Positions 33,063-45,028 of a DNA stretch of 64,000 nucleotides are shown here, piece by piece (position 1 is the first letter of the stretch; each line of letters begins with the position of its first letter). This DNA is from Juglans regia. Its lineage: Eukaryota > Streptophyta > Magnoliopsida > Fagales > Juglandaceae. Both the position numbers and the translations under genes were made by a program. The stretch spans positions 12,954,686 to 13,018,685 of the forward strand of contig NC_049909.1 of NCBI RefSeq assembly GCF_001411555.2, in the 5' to 3' direction. Under the pieces are notes generated by a model. That model did not search any database, had not been told where the DNA came from, and saw only the letters and a list, made by a program, of their open reading frames with translations.

Positions 33063-34531
33063 ATTTTTACACGTGGGACTCAATCTTTTTCAACTCAACA
33101 TCTCTTTACACACAGGATACACCTCTTTACACGCAAGATCGACAATCTTTTTCAACTTTTCATAAATATATCTAAATTTATCTTAGGTGTGCCCCACAAA
33201 ACTCACTATACCATCTCAATTCACTACTATTTATAAAAAAAATCAATTTATTTCAACTCAACTCAACTCAACATCCAACTGCGCGTATACGTACAGAAAT
33301 GAAACTTGTCCCATTTACTCTTGGAATGAGCTGGCCTGGCTTAAGGGCTCCAGTTTTCTTTCTGACAGTAGTCGTATATTGTCTGTCATGAACTATCATG
33401 TAATCCTTCGGATTAATGGTAAATCTTAAGACAGGGTAAGCCCTCTCGTTCAAATGAAGCCCAAGAGGCAAGAACTCACCATATCGATTTCCCCTTAATG
33501 GGGTTTTTTGATACAGCCCATTGCCTCTATTGTTCATTTATTTTTCTTTCCATTGTCTTTGCTTCTGCAGCATTCTTCTGTTTTCATTTTCCTTTGTTTA
33601 TTAGCCAAAATTAAAGTTCATTAATTTGTTTACCACACTAAAACATGTCACATCTTTAATAATAATATATATTTTTTTAGTTACGTCAAGTGGTCTGAAC
33701 TTTGTAGTCCTGGGTACTATAATTTTCTTACTTCTTTAAAGGGAATGCCCCCACCACAGTCTTGATTCTTTTGCTCTGATGCCACCTTTATATAGGTGTA
33801 ATGCACCGCCCATCCTTCACATTCCATGGAAATGTCACTCGAGTCTTTACCATCATTGACAATAGATCAACCTTATGTCCAAAGGGCAACCTCATGGCTA
33901 TGACTCAGCTATGACTGGTTAGGTTGTCTTTATATGAGACTTTTATCACTTTCTATGAGACTTTATTCTTTTTCTTTTTCCTTGTCACTCAAGTAATATA
34001 TATACTTCCCCAGCAATGACTTGTAGACCAAGAGTCCTTGCAAAAAATTGCCCAAAACATGGGAGATGCTATGAACAGATTGTTTAGAAAGATGATGAAA
34101 GTTGCAGAAAGTAAATTTTAGTTCCTGATCTGATTTATTATAGCAGCTTGGAAATGGTGATCAGGGTTTATAAATCAGAAATTGACAATTACTACAAGTT
34201 TCAGAAAGTAAATATTAATCCATTCTGCTGTATTTTAGCTTGCAAATTAAGTTTGGTCAGAGTTTAAAAACCTGAATTAATTGAAGGGGATCAGCAAAAT
34301 GGGTAAAGTTCTGAAGAATCTATTTCAGTTTGGCCTAGTTAGGTATTGATTAATTATATAATTAAGAGAGCATGTGGAGTTGGAATGCCATCCTCATTCC
34401 TTAAAGTTGAGACTATTATAATAATCCCATGATGACATGATTTGCTTATAAAAATGAAAGCAAAAGGCTTGTGAGTAAGCACTTGCCTTTACATGTGTGT
34501 ATGTGTGTGTGTGTGTATATATATATATATA
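33063..34531. other. Intergenic DNA with MITE-like A/T stretches
   Basis: 33063-33290 has CAACTCAACTCAACTCAA and ACTATTTATAAA words like the family A MITEs. With 30327-30438 it may be the two halves of a MITE into which the copia element inserted. 33300-34490 shows nothing further. A GT/AT microsatellite (about 34494-34530) adjoins the Helitron. Confidence 0.4.
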
Positions 34532-34545
34532 CTAGCAGTGTATGT

Positions 34546-34560
34546 ACGTGCGATGCACGT
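34546..34560 (-). repeat. Helitron 3' terminal hairpin
   Basis: Six-bp stem with 3-nt loop, 10 nt before the terminal CTAG in element orientation. Confidence 0.8.
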
Positions 34561-35170
34561 TTGCCCTGTATTAGGTTATTCTAAAATATAAACATCTAGT
34601 GTAGAATAAGAGAATTTAATGATAAGGTCTATGAAGATAATATAATTAATTGTTTAAGTAAATTATAATTGTTTAAAGTCTCTGATAATAGATTTAGACA
34701 GACTATATGTTTAAGCAAGTCAGGAAAGTGAATATTACATAATTATTTTTTTGGTTACTGAAAGTAGAGTCTAAAACGACTAAATATTACATAATTGTTT
34801 CTTTTGCTACTGAAATGATTTTAGTTAATTAAAAATATTATGAGATTTAAATTATATTAAAAACTCTAATTATTTACATGATTTTAATTTTTTAAAATAT
34901 TTAATAAAATTCTTTCATTTATTTTACTGTTTAGAACTGTTTATTACTGTAATTGTTTATTATTGTTCACGAGTAATGTTCAGTACTGTTTATTATTATA
35001 TCACATACTATAGCACTGTTAATTACTATTTATACTGGTTAGTAGTATTTATTATAAAAAAATCTTCACTGCTTTCTAACACTCTACACTCCATATTATT
35101 TTTAATTTTTATTATTTTTTTATCAAATATTTATTATATGTATAATAAATAGAAAATTTGAAATAATTTA

Positions 35171-36343
35171 AAAAGAATAAACTCACAAAAAAGTTTTAAA
35201 AAAAATATTAAAAATTTAAGAAATTCAAAAAAATATAAAATGTAAAATGTGATAGAAGTTGTGTAGTAAAATTCATTTATTATTGTGGTACTGTTTATTA
35301 TTGTTGTATATAGCCGAGATAATTTATCATTGAATATTCACAAAATTATTATTTTATTTTATTTTTCAAGCATCTTTTAGAGTATAAGTTTATATACAAT
35401 ATTATTTTTAATAAGTACGTACTCTATTTTATCAAAATATTTAATTTAAATTTCAATTTTTGAAATTTTTAATATTTCAATAATTGATTCTATATAATTA
35501 TATAGGTAAAACTATAAATATCGATATAAGTATTTACATATAGAAATAGATTTGTTGATAAAGTTTTCCTATATAAAAATTCTATATGTAGCCACTTTTA
35601 TGTTTTATTTGTACATTTTATTAATGTAATTGACTGTGTTACAATTTTTAATATAATTTTTGCTGTTAGTTATATTATCTTTAACACATAAGATTTAAAT
35701 TTTAAAATTTTATTTTTAAAATTAAATTATGTCATATAAATAATATATAATGTAAAAAAGAATAAACTCACAAAAAAATTTTAAAAAAAATATTAAAAAT
35801 TCAAAAAATTCAAAAAAATATAAAATGTAAAATTTGATAGAAGTTGTGTAGTAAAATTCATTTATTATTGTGGTACTGTTGATTATTGTTGTATATAGCC
35901 GAGATAATTTATCATTGAATATTCACAAAATTATTATTTTATTTTATTTTTCAAGCATCTTTTAGAGTATAAGTTTATATACAATCTTATTTTTAATAAG
36001 TACGTACTTTATTTTATCAAAATCTTTAATTTAAATTTAAATTTTTAAAATTTTTAATATTTCAATAATTGATTCTGTATAATTATATAAGTAAAACTAT
36101 AAATATTGATATAAGTATTTACATATAGAAATAGATTTGTTGATAAAGTTTTCCTATATAAAAATTCTATATGTAGCCACTTTTATGTTTTATTTGTACA
36201 TTTTATTAATGTAATTGACTGTGTTACAATTTTTAATATTATTTTTGCTGCTAGTTATATTTTCTTGAATACATAAGATTTAAATTTTAAAAATTTATTT
36301 TTTAAATTAAATTATGTCATATAAATAATATATAATGTAAAAA
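35171..36343. repeat. Tandem duplication, about 585-bp unit
   Basis: The block starting AAAAGAATAAACTCAC at about 35171 recurs at about 35756. Both contain TTGTATATAGCCGAGATAAT and GTAATTGACTGTGTTACAAT. The copies differ at scattered positions. Both lie inside the Helitron. Confidence 0.88.
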
Positions 36344-36732
36344 CCTTCAAATAATTTTTAAACTAATTCGAAATTATAATTTGAAACAGTTCAAAGTTCA
36401 TGCAGAATAAATATTGAATAAATGACATTAAATAATTGACTTAAAAAATTCTAAAATCAATGAAGCAAAATAAATTATTTCAGTTATTAATTTACAGTAT
36501 GAAATTAAGAAGTTAAAGGATCCATACTTTTGATACTTTTATGAGCAGCTTGTTGTTGGGATATCTTGTTTCCACTTTCAACTTCACGGAGTTCAACCTA
36601 TGTAGAAAATTCAACAATATAATATTACAGTAAAAACAAAAGTATATTTGTAAAGGAAAGAAAAAAAAAATTATTATTATTGAACATTAAATTGTAGGAC
36701 ATATAAATACTTAATAAACGTATTCATCACAA

Positions 36733-37300
36733 TTATTTTTTCTTAAACTCTCTCTCTCTCGTAGGCGATTCCGCAGCACGGTGGTTCTCCTCCAGCGCTG
36801 CCCGGCGCCGCCGAGTCCCGGCTATCGTCACGGCCAACGTCGGCGTGTTCTCCTCACGCCGGCGAGCATCCCTGGCAGTTTCAATCTTCCCCACGCGCAG
36901 CCATGGTCTCCTCCGTGGAAGGAGAACCGAAATGGGTCTCTTTGATTTTTTTGAGTTTCCGCCGCCGTACGTCGACACCGACGGTCACGACCACGACGGA
37001 GGAGTCCCCCTCAAGGCGGCGACCATCCCAGCCGCCTTCGAAGTGGGCCACGCGCAGCCCTCCGTCTCCCCCACGGAGACCGAACGGAAATGGGTTTCAC
37101 CCATTTGTTTCACGTTACGCCGCCGTACGTGGCCACCGAACCTCACGACCACCACCGACGAGTCCCCTTCAAGGCGCCGACCATGGCACCCACCTTCGGA
37201 ATCCCCCACGCGCAGCCTCCGTGTCCCTCACCGAAACCCACACGGAGAAAGAAGAAAAAAATATGCGAGAATTGTTCTGTAAATTTGAAGTGTTCTGTAA
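36733..37300. repeat. GC-rich captured segment with three ~158-bp repeats
   Basis: Base composition changes abruptly from strongly A/T-rich to GC-rich. CCACGCGCAGCC-type starts recur near 36890, 37048 and 37207, each unit containing GGAGACCGAACGGAAATGGG-like and CCGCCGTACGT-like words. Open frames exist on both strands (for example 36845-37282 plus, 36985-37209 minus) but show no recognised domain, and the long ones overlap. Most likely a captured host exon amplified inside the Helitron; its source is unknown. Confidence 0.7.
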
Positions 37301-37572
37301 ATTTGAGATGAAAGTGTGGAGATCAGATATCTCATCTCTTATATGTAAAGATTAGATATTTATTTTATGTTTATCTGTATGTAACGATTAAAATCGGAAC
37401 TGAGGGACTGAACGAAGAAGATTAGATATGTATGTAACGTTTATCTGGAAATTGGAACTGAACGAAGAAGAAAAACAAGACTAAAATCGGAACTGAGAAA
37501 AGTAACTGAGAAAAAGGCTGCTACTATTCATTACTGTTCATGTTTTATACACGCTTTTAAGATATAGGGTGA

Positions 37573-38557
37573 TATATATATGTGTATGTGTGTATAGATG
37601 TTTTTGTTTTTTTTTTTACTTTCAATATTTGGGAATTAACTAGAAATGCACTTGAGTTTAAATTAAAATCCAAAAAGAAGGTAGAATATATGAAAGGAAT
37701 AATTATAATTTTATTTTGTGCTATACTTGCATTTGTTGTTTGCTTGCCATCAAAATTATATTGTAGAAAATTTCAGATTTTTCTATCAGTAGTCTTCTTT
37801 TTTTTTTTTTTTAATCTGTAATACCCAATAATTCAGATTTTTCTGAAATTAGAAGACATGATCAATGTGTGAATCTTTCTTTATTTTAGTTTGAATCCCT
37901 TTTAGGTTTTTCTTTATTATCTTCTACTTTCTATTCATTTTCATGTTAAAGATCAGGTAAAACCCTTCTTCTGGTATTTTGTTGTATATTAAAAATAGAT
38001 AAATATGTATTATATTTAGAAAACTACTTTAGTCACAAAAGAATTTCATAAATTAACAAACTAATATAATTTGATGTGGTACGTTATATTATAAATATAT
38101 TTTTATTGTAAAGTAGATCTGGCATATCCTATTAAGCTATGTCAATTTGTAGATTTATTTTATGAGATCTTCTCGTGATTACAACACTTTTCATATATTT
38201 AATATATTGATAAAAAATCTCTCCATGAAATTTTTTTTTATAATACATATATATATGTATGTATAATAGTGATATATAGTGATATACGTATATAGTGATA
38301 TATATAATTTTATTTGTATTATACATAAAATTATATTTATAATTTTTTATTCTTTGTTTGGGAACATAGTCATCTAATTGAACCCTTCTCATGAGTTATT
38401 CCCAATTAATAAGCAAATTCTTTTTTGGTAAAGAAATATTAAATAGCAGAAAGAAATCATATTTTTAGTATAATTATAGATTTTTCTTCCACCATGTATT
38501 ATTTTATACCTATCCACGTGTCAACCATCGGTCAACTTTCTTTTTTGTGTGTCACGC
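37573..38557. other. A/T-rich spacer before the Di19 gene
   Basis: No coding signal. T-run near 37800-37812. The last ~200 bp should hold the Di19 promoter; no clear TATA box was chosen. Confidence 0.4.
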
Positions 38558-38586
38558 AGAGAGAGAGAGAGAGAGAGAAAGAGAGG
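38558..38586. repeat. (GA)n tract in the Di19 leader region
   Basis: GA repeats 140-165 bp upstream of the Di19 ATG. GA/CT tracts are common in plant core promoters and leaders. Confidence 0.75.
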
Positions 38587-38722
38587 CTATATGATGCAAA
38601 CACCACTCGAGGTCCGCAGCCACCAAACTGACGAGGACTGTAACAAGGGAAGAAAGGGAAAAGCTCTCTCTGTTCCACCGAGGTCTCTAACTGATACTTC
38701 TTACCGGTAAACGGTGAACGCC

Positions 38723-41700
38723 ATGGACGTTGACTTCAGGGGTTTCTCTGTCAAGCATTTTTCTACTGTCCAAGCTGCGCGCATTGACACTGGTTTATTT
38801 CTTTCTTCTATCACTTTTAATGATTTTGCGTATGTTGTGCTTGAAAAAGTTTTCGACCTTTGTGTGTTCTGTTTTCTTTTTTCTTGGAGGTGAAAGGTCT
38901 TTCTAAGTTTTTGGGTTCAATCTTGTCTGTTGGGTTGCAGAATTTTGTGGATGTTAGCAAAGTTGTACTTTTTACCAAAGCAGTGGCCTACGTGAGAGAC
39001 TGAGAGTTGTCAGGGACTGAGCTTAGAATATTTTGGATAATTTAACGAGTAAAAATATATATCTTTAGGTTTTGGGTCATGATTTAGTGGAAAAAAGAGA
39101 GGAAAATAACGGTTTTCTGCAGATGCCAATTTTTTTTTCCCTGAAATCCTTCCCGTAAAGAAAGAATCCGATCATATTCTTATGTTATTAACTTCAAATA
39201 TGATTCTAATGAAGAGGTTATGGTTGATTTATCCATCGGTGACCGTTATATGTTTGTGCTTGTAAGGCTACAAGGCTAAATGCATGAGATATTGTTCTCA
39301 GATACTAAGGCTAGAAGAATCTCAATACTTTCTGTTTATACGTTGTTACAACTTATTTTGTTGGTTTTGCCGAGTGACTATATAGGACCTTGACTCAGAG
39401 GCTTTGATTAATTACGGTGGATGAAAGTTATATTAGGTTGGAGGCTAGTTATTCCCTTTAATTGAGTAGTATTCAAATTTCCTTGAGGATGAACGCAGTG
39501 GAAAGGATCCAAAGTGAAAAGCACGAATGGAGGATCTGAACATGGATTTTTCAATACTTCATGGGTTCGTGGATCAACTGAGAATGACAGTGCTGATGTC
39601 GAAGAGCCAAGAAAATCATTCATCTAATCCTAGTATTCTGGTTCCAACATATTTGATATGAGAGCAAAACTCTATATGTTTTGGAGACAAATAGATTTTA
39701 TAAGCACAGGGGAGTGAATTGTAGAAGGATAGATGGTTGCTTCTTTACCCCCGCAGGATAGAGTAATAATGTTTAGAGATACTAAGCACATGCAAGGTTT
39801 TCCTTGCGATATTAATCAGTTATCAGGAGGGAGATAAGTTGTGCCTACCCCAAGAAAGTCTAGATCATGAAGAATAAGCCAACAGTGTCCGTTCTCGCTA
39901 TCTCTGTTTTTTTCCTCCATATTCATTTTCTGTTGATTTGTTTATGTTACTCTTGCACCCATTCCTCAACTTATGATTATGATTTTGTGGAATCATGGGC
40001 CTTTTTTTCTTTAGATATATTTCTGTAGTTCTCACCACAATGGACATTGGTGCTAGATGGGTTAATATTGTGTCTGACAAATCCTTTTCTTGTCCCCCAT
40101 CCCAAACAGATAGTCACTTATTATTCGACGATTCAGATGTGGAGGATGATGCAAGAGCTTGTTTTCCATGTCCCTTTTGTTATGTAGACATTGAGTTATC
40201 TGTGCTCTGTAGCCATTTGCAAGAAGATCACTGCTTTGACTTGAAAAATGCAGTAAGTGCTTTTCTTTATCATTATTTTATTATATGTGCACTCAGTCCA
40301 ATACCTGGTTCAGCCTCCAATTAATGAAGTTGAAAATTGCTATAGTTCCTTGATTCAATGCATGTTATGGTTCATCCTGCTTTTTTTTTTTTTAAAAAAA
40401 AAAAAGGAAGTAAAGCTGTTCAGCAAAAACAACAACGGGAAGAGTAAACTACGGAAAAAATGTTTCTGGATATAACAAAATTGTGTGGTTTCATTTAATT
40501 TTGTTTTAAATGATTGAGTATCTCAGGTTTGTCCTCTGTGTGCGGCAAATCTTGGGAAAGATGTGATTGGGCATTTTATAGTGCAGCATGCAAGCTCACT
40601 AATGGTATGAAATGTCATGTTATTGTTTTAGCATACAATCTCTTTAAAGCATATATCATGCTTTGTATTTACCAGAATATATTTCCTTTGCTTCGCAGCG
40701 GAGGAGAAAATCTGAGAAATCTGGCTTCTGGACTGGTAATGCAGCAGTTCTTGGCAAAATTCTTCCGACTGGTGGTCTGGGAGACAAACATGATTCTGCA
40801 CCTGATCCAGTCCTTGCATTGTTTATCAACAGTAGGCCTTTGTTCGACCCTCAAAGTATCCAGCAAGATGAATGTCTCAGAGATGAAGCCTCTGATGCTT
40901 CTGATTTGAAAAGGTACATTTGCATTAGAACCAAAAATTCTATAAAAGAGAATAAAAATCACACAGTAAATTTAGTGCTTGTAGTTATTTAAGAGATGTT
41001 AGATGTGATAGGAAATCTTTTTCAAATGAATAACAAGATGGGAAGCTTATCTCGGTGCACTTCCTGGCTTGGAAGGCCGAAATTATAATGGATCTTAAAG
41101 CTATTTACAATATATTATGGAACTTTTGTTCTGCTAAGAAATGTGTGAGACATTTCCGCAGTGCTAGCTATGTTGCAAAGACTGTGATGTGTATATCGGT
41201 TTCATCAATCAGTATGCTTGCTTGCACATGATAACTTCTTGAACTGCCACAACAAGTGGCTTCTCTTGTGAAAGACTTTTAACAGTATCCTGTGTAAACT
41301 TTTTCTTTTCAGGTAAAGACCAGGTTCTGTCATAATTACATAATTTCCAAATTAATTTCAGGGTTACAAATTTGTATCTATTGCGATGGCTATGACCAAG
41401 TAGTTTTAGAAACTAGGGTGGGGACGGGGAAGCTAAGGGGAGGGGTGGGGTATCTGAGTCTTGACTGCTAATTATTGAGGACCTCTTGGTAACTCTTTTT
41501 TTTTTCTTTTTTGGCTTAAATTACCCACTTAACAGAGCTTGGTTTTTAAATAGAGGACTTTGTGCCTGTTTCTTCCTCTGGTGGTAAGCCTTGTTTTAGT
41601 AGTTGAAGTTGAACCGTGATTGACAAGTTAGCTTGCTTCAGCAGCTCATATTCACAATCCTTCCTTTTCAATCGTTTCGTTTCTCTGTTTGGTACTTGAA

Positions 41701-42211
41701 TTTCCTGTGTTCAGGAAGTAGCGTCTCTATCACTTTTGTTGCTTGGAAAATGCAATTTAGTGCCCTTCACTTGATTGAAGGGTGCAATTGTCCACTTGTT
41801 TAAAAGAAGTTGTTTTATTGTCCAATCTTCTGCTTCAAGAAGTGGAAAATTAAGGATCTATATTCACGCCTTATTTAACCTTTTCTGTTCTTTCCTGATG
41901 TTAATGCGGTAGAGTGAACACATTCTTTTAATTAAAATCTCTTTGTTGAGCAATACATGTGAATAAAACATGCATATCTTGCAGTTTCATTCATATGCTT
42001 TTAGGATACAACTTCCAATAACTACTCTGGAAGTATATACTTATGATTAGTCAAGTATGAGAATACAACCAGATGCTAGGAATTTGCTTATGCTTCTTGC
42101 TTTTGCAGCACCGGGCCATCTTCGCTAGATGAAGGTTGTGAACAGGATATTGAAGAGAGAAGGCAGAAAGCAGCTTTTGTTCAACAGCTGATCATGTCCA
42201 CCATTTTCTAA
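38723..42211 (+). CDS. Di19: Di19-type zinc-finger protein (drought-induced 19 family)
   Basis: Five exons join in frame: 38723-38792, 40110-40252, 40527-40604, 40699-40913, 42109-42211. All introns are GT-AG, and the total is 609 nt, 202 residues. The protein starts MDVDF like known Di19 proteins. Two adjacent atypical C2H2 fingers follow: C44, C47, H59, H64 (CPFCYVDIEL...) and C73, C76, H87, H92 (CPLCAANLGKDVIGH). A basic RRRKSEK stretch comes next, then an acidic C-terminus ending FVQQLIMSTIF, the conserved Di19_C tail. Arabidopsis relatives are nuclear, respond to drought and salt, and are phosphorylated by calcium-dependent kinases. Intron 1 is 1.3 kb. The last intron is 1.2 kb. Start choice rests on the MDVDF match and a Kozak-like GCCATGG. 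Which Di19 paralogue it is stays open. Confidence 0.92.
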
Positions 42212-42716
42212 GACCTACCCCATTGTTCTGTGATGCTCATAAGTCGAAGATGCAAATGGGTTGTTCCGTTCATCAATCGCTAACAACTCATTCTCAATTG
42301 GCACTGGGCTTTCATCCGGTGCATGATTTTAGGATGCGAAAATAGTTTCTATATTACTAGTATAGAAAATTGGTCTGAAATGGCCAACTAATATTGCACT
42401 ACTACATCTTTCATCTAAGGCAGTGTGATGGTAAAGCTTGGTCTGAAGTATCAATCTGTCTATGTACTAAAGGGTAGAAGCAAATGTTTCCAGTTATAAA
42501 GCTGATGAATTGTAAATGCCAGGCCAAAATTTCGCAAACAATGGGATTTTATTTGCTGTACAAAATGATTAGCTATATACTTTGCCAAAGGATTAGGAGA
42601 GGAACGCTAGTGGTTAAACATTCGATGTAATGTAATGACTTGTTAGAGATTTGTGGTTATATATGTTGTTTGATTGTGACAAAAGTCTGCACTTTAGGCA
42701 TTGCCTCTACCTATAA

Positions 42717-43205
42717 GAGCATTAGCATTGGTTCTATCATAGTCATCTTCAAAATTTTAGGGAAAATGTGTTTTTTATAAATCTAAAACCTCTTTAACCA
42801 TATTAGATTAGTCAAAATAATGATATAATATTATTTTTTTAATAATAATATTTTTATTGTTTTTTCATATTTTGTAATTATACTATTAATATGTTAATTA
42901 ATAATAATATTTTTTTCTTCACATGTTTCAAAATTGAACACCAAAATAAAAGTAAAAGGGCGTTCGGTGAAAGTGAAAATTGCAGAAAATAAAAACTGAA
43001 AAGCAAAACAGTTCAAATGATTTTTATAATAAAATATTACTTTTGAAGATGAACGGCACATCTTTAAATTTAAAGTTATACTTAAAATTACTGTAGCTTA
43101 TAGTTCAAATTTTTACTTTATGAATAAGTCAATGTAGATTTTAATGTATTTCAAGCTTTTTCTTCAAATTTTAAAGATGCATTGGCTTTTGAAATGCCAG
43201 TGCTC
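42717..43205. mobile_element. PIF/Harbinger-like MITE, 489 bp (family C)
   Basis: Ends GAGCATTAGCATTGG and, in reverse complement, GAGCACTGGCATTTC are inverted repeats, flanked by TAA at 42714-42716 and 43206-43208. The interior is A/T-rich and non-coding. It lies about 500 bp past the Di19 stop. Confidence 0.8.
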
Positions 43206-43351
43206 TAAAGATTCCAAAACGTTGACATGCTTATTTCTTGCAAATATGAGGCACTCCTGGAGTATTTTTTGCACTAATCTTTAGAAAGAGCATGGGATTT
43301 TTAGACCAGCTAAAACCTTGAGATAAATTGAAGACTTCTAAATGCCACTTA

Positions 43352-43571
43352 GGGCAAGTTTGGGACCTCAAACAAAACACAAAATTCTCATCTCATCTCA
43401 TCTCATAATTACACCTTTTTCAAATCTCCATACAAAATATAATAAACAATTCAACTTTTTAAAATCCCAATACACCTTTTTAAAATCCCAAAATAATAAT
43501 AATATTAAAACTTAATATTTTAAACTTCAAAACAAAACACAAAATTCTCATCTCACCCCTCAAACCTACCC
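43352..43571. mobile_element. MITE (family A) with TTA duplication
   Basis: 220 bp. Inverted ends GGGCAAGTTTGGG and, in reverse complement, GGGTAGGTTTGAG, with TTA at 43349-43351 and 43572-43574. CATCTCATCTCATCTCAT repeats lie inside. Confidence 0.78.
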
Positions 43572-43737
43572 TTAGACTTTCTTTACATTAGAAAAAATTT
43601 TAGTGCAATATTAAACTACGTCCATAAGGCCTGCAGCTTGTATTTCATTCCAAAGCCCACATTGGTAGAATCTTAATTGTAATAGAACGACTCGTTTACA
43701 TGGGTGAATATGGTGTGTGGAAATCATGAAGGTAAAA

Positions 43738-43796
43738 TCATGGCTGCTTTGATTCGTCGTCAATTTTCTGCCATTGCTGAAGCTAGAGCTGCCCAG
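43738..43796 (+). other. Orphan first-exon-like fragment
   Basis: An ATG opens a short frame (AALIRRQFSAIAEARAAQ) that ends exactly at a strong donor, CAG|GTAAGT. Its Arg-rich, acid-poor start looks like a mitochondrial presequence exon. No second exon could be joined before the convergent EF-Tu gene. Either a relic of a deleted gene or chance. Confidence 0.3.
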
Positions 43797-45028
43797 GTAA
43801 GTATTGCAAGAAGCCCAAATTCTGGATCTGGATAAGATATGTAGTATTTATAAATGGCTGGCGAGAATTAAAAGTAGTAATAGTTGGGACATAGTTCACG
43901 ATGAAAGTTTCAGCACCGTAATCCCTCTGGCTTCTACAAATGGGATGGCTCACTCTCACACTTAAAATGGTCTGCACAAACTCTTTGGTTGGAGCTTGAC
44001 CAGACAACCATCTCAGGTGTGGCCCATCAGGTTACTTCCCTCATATGACCATCTTTCCTAATAATTCATTTCACTATTACTTGAAAGTAAAATTTTCCAT
44101 AATAACTCTTGTATATGTCTTGTCTTATGTACCTGGAAAATTGCAGAGCCTTAAAGAGAGGCTTCTTTTCTGTAGGGGGCTCAATGGAAAAGTACAAGTT
44201 CTATTATTTTCAATCAATATCAAAAGGTAGCAACAGCAACAAGTCATTTTGCGTCCCCTTGATCAAGGTTGGAAATCAACCTCAAGAGTCAAGAGAAGAT
44301 TGGCACTAAGCATCCTGACTATCAAAAAGCAAATTCTGAAAATTATGCTACAGATTTGTTGTATTTGCCTCCCTCCCAGTTCAATACAAATGCAGGTAAA
44401 ATAAACTATACTGGAGCATCTAACCGATGAAGATTCAACTCTCAAATGGAGACATCATTATACAACAAGCTACATATCATTTGGTACATCCAAGCTGCAA
44501 TTTGAGCTCCCATTTACCTTATGCATTTGATAGTTCAGATAGTACAGCAAGAACTAGTATGATCCAGCAAGGCAGCAACATGACATATACATTATTAGGG
44601 GAGCCTTTAAACTGTCATGTTTTGTTTCATAAGCATAGAAATTTTTTTTGATAATTTATCTTATATCTTCTATTCTTTTTTTATAAGCATAGAAAATACG
44701 GAAAAAAACAAAACAGCTTGCTCAGGGGAGAAATGCCAAAACATCTCATATTTCCACAGAAGCAATTGTATAAAATTCACCTTCAATAGTTCACAAGATG
44801 AAGAAGAAGAAGAGAAAAAGTAACATTAAAATCATCACAAAAATATTACGAAACTAGCTAGGCATCAATCAAAAGAAGTACAAACCTACAAATATATGAC
44901 ATTGGATAGATCAAAGTTATGTAAAACAGCAAAACTAATTGCATGAATTTGAGGATAGGATGTCATTCTGGCACCACTCAAAAAATGCAAATAGAATTTC
45001 CTATCAAGAATGCCAAAGCTTATTAGTA
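43797..45028. other. Spacer holding the EF-Tu 3' UTR
   Basis: No gene recognised. The part next to 45028 should be the 3' UTR of the minus-strand EF-Tu gene. Short frames at 44045-44309 and 44427-44823 lack any domain. Confidence 0.45.

Larger units (their letters stand above)
34532..37572 (-). mobile_element. Non-autonomous Helitron with captured GC-rich segment
   Basis: On the minus strand the element starts TCACCCTATATC (5' end at 37572) and ends CTAG (34535-34532). Ten nt before that CTAG is the hairpin ACGTGC-ATC-GCACGT (34546-34560). It sits between A and T of a TA-rich target, with no target duplication. 5' TC, a 3' hairpin, terminal CTRR and A-T insertion are the Helitron signature. 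No Rep or helicase frame is present, so it would depend on an autonomous partner. Inside are a 585-bp tandem duplication and a GC-rich tandem segment. Confidence 0.85.

Noticed and set aside
33765..33785. Second minus-strand primer-binding site (GCTCTGATGCCACC)
   Set aside because: Similar to the tRNA-Met site but with a mismatch and no LTR-like repeat around it.
34494..34530. GT/AT microsatellite as part of the Helitron
   Set aside because: It lies outside the terminal CTAG. Helitrons insert between A and T, and the TA-rich tract is the target.
36733..37355. Host gene in the GC-rich block
   Set aside because: Overlapping frames on both strands, internal tandem repeats and a position inside a Helitron make a captured fragment more likely than a resident gene.
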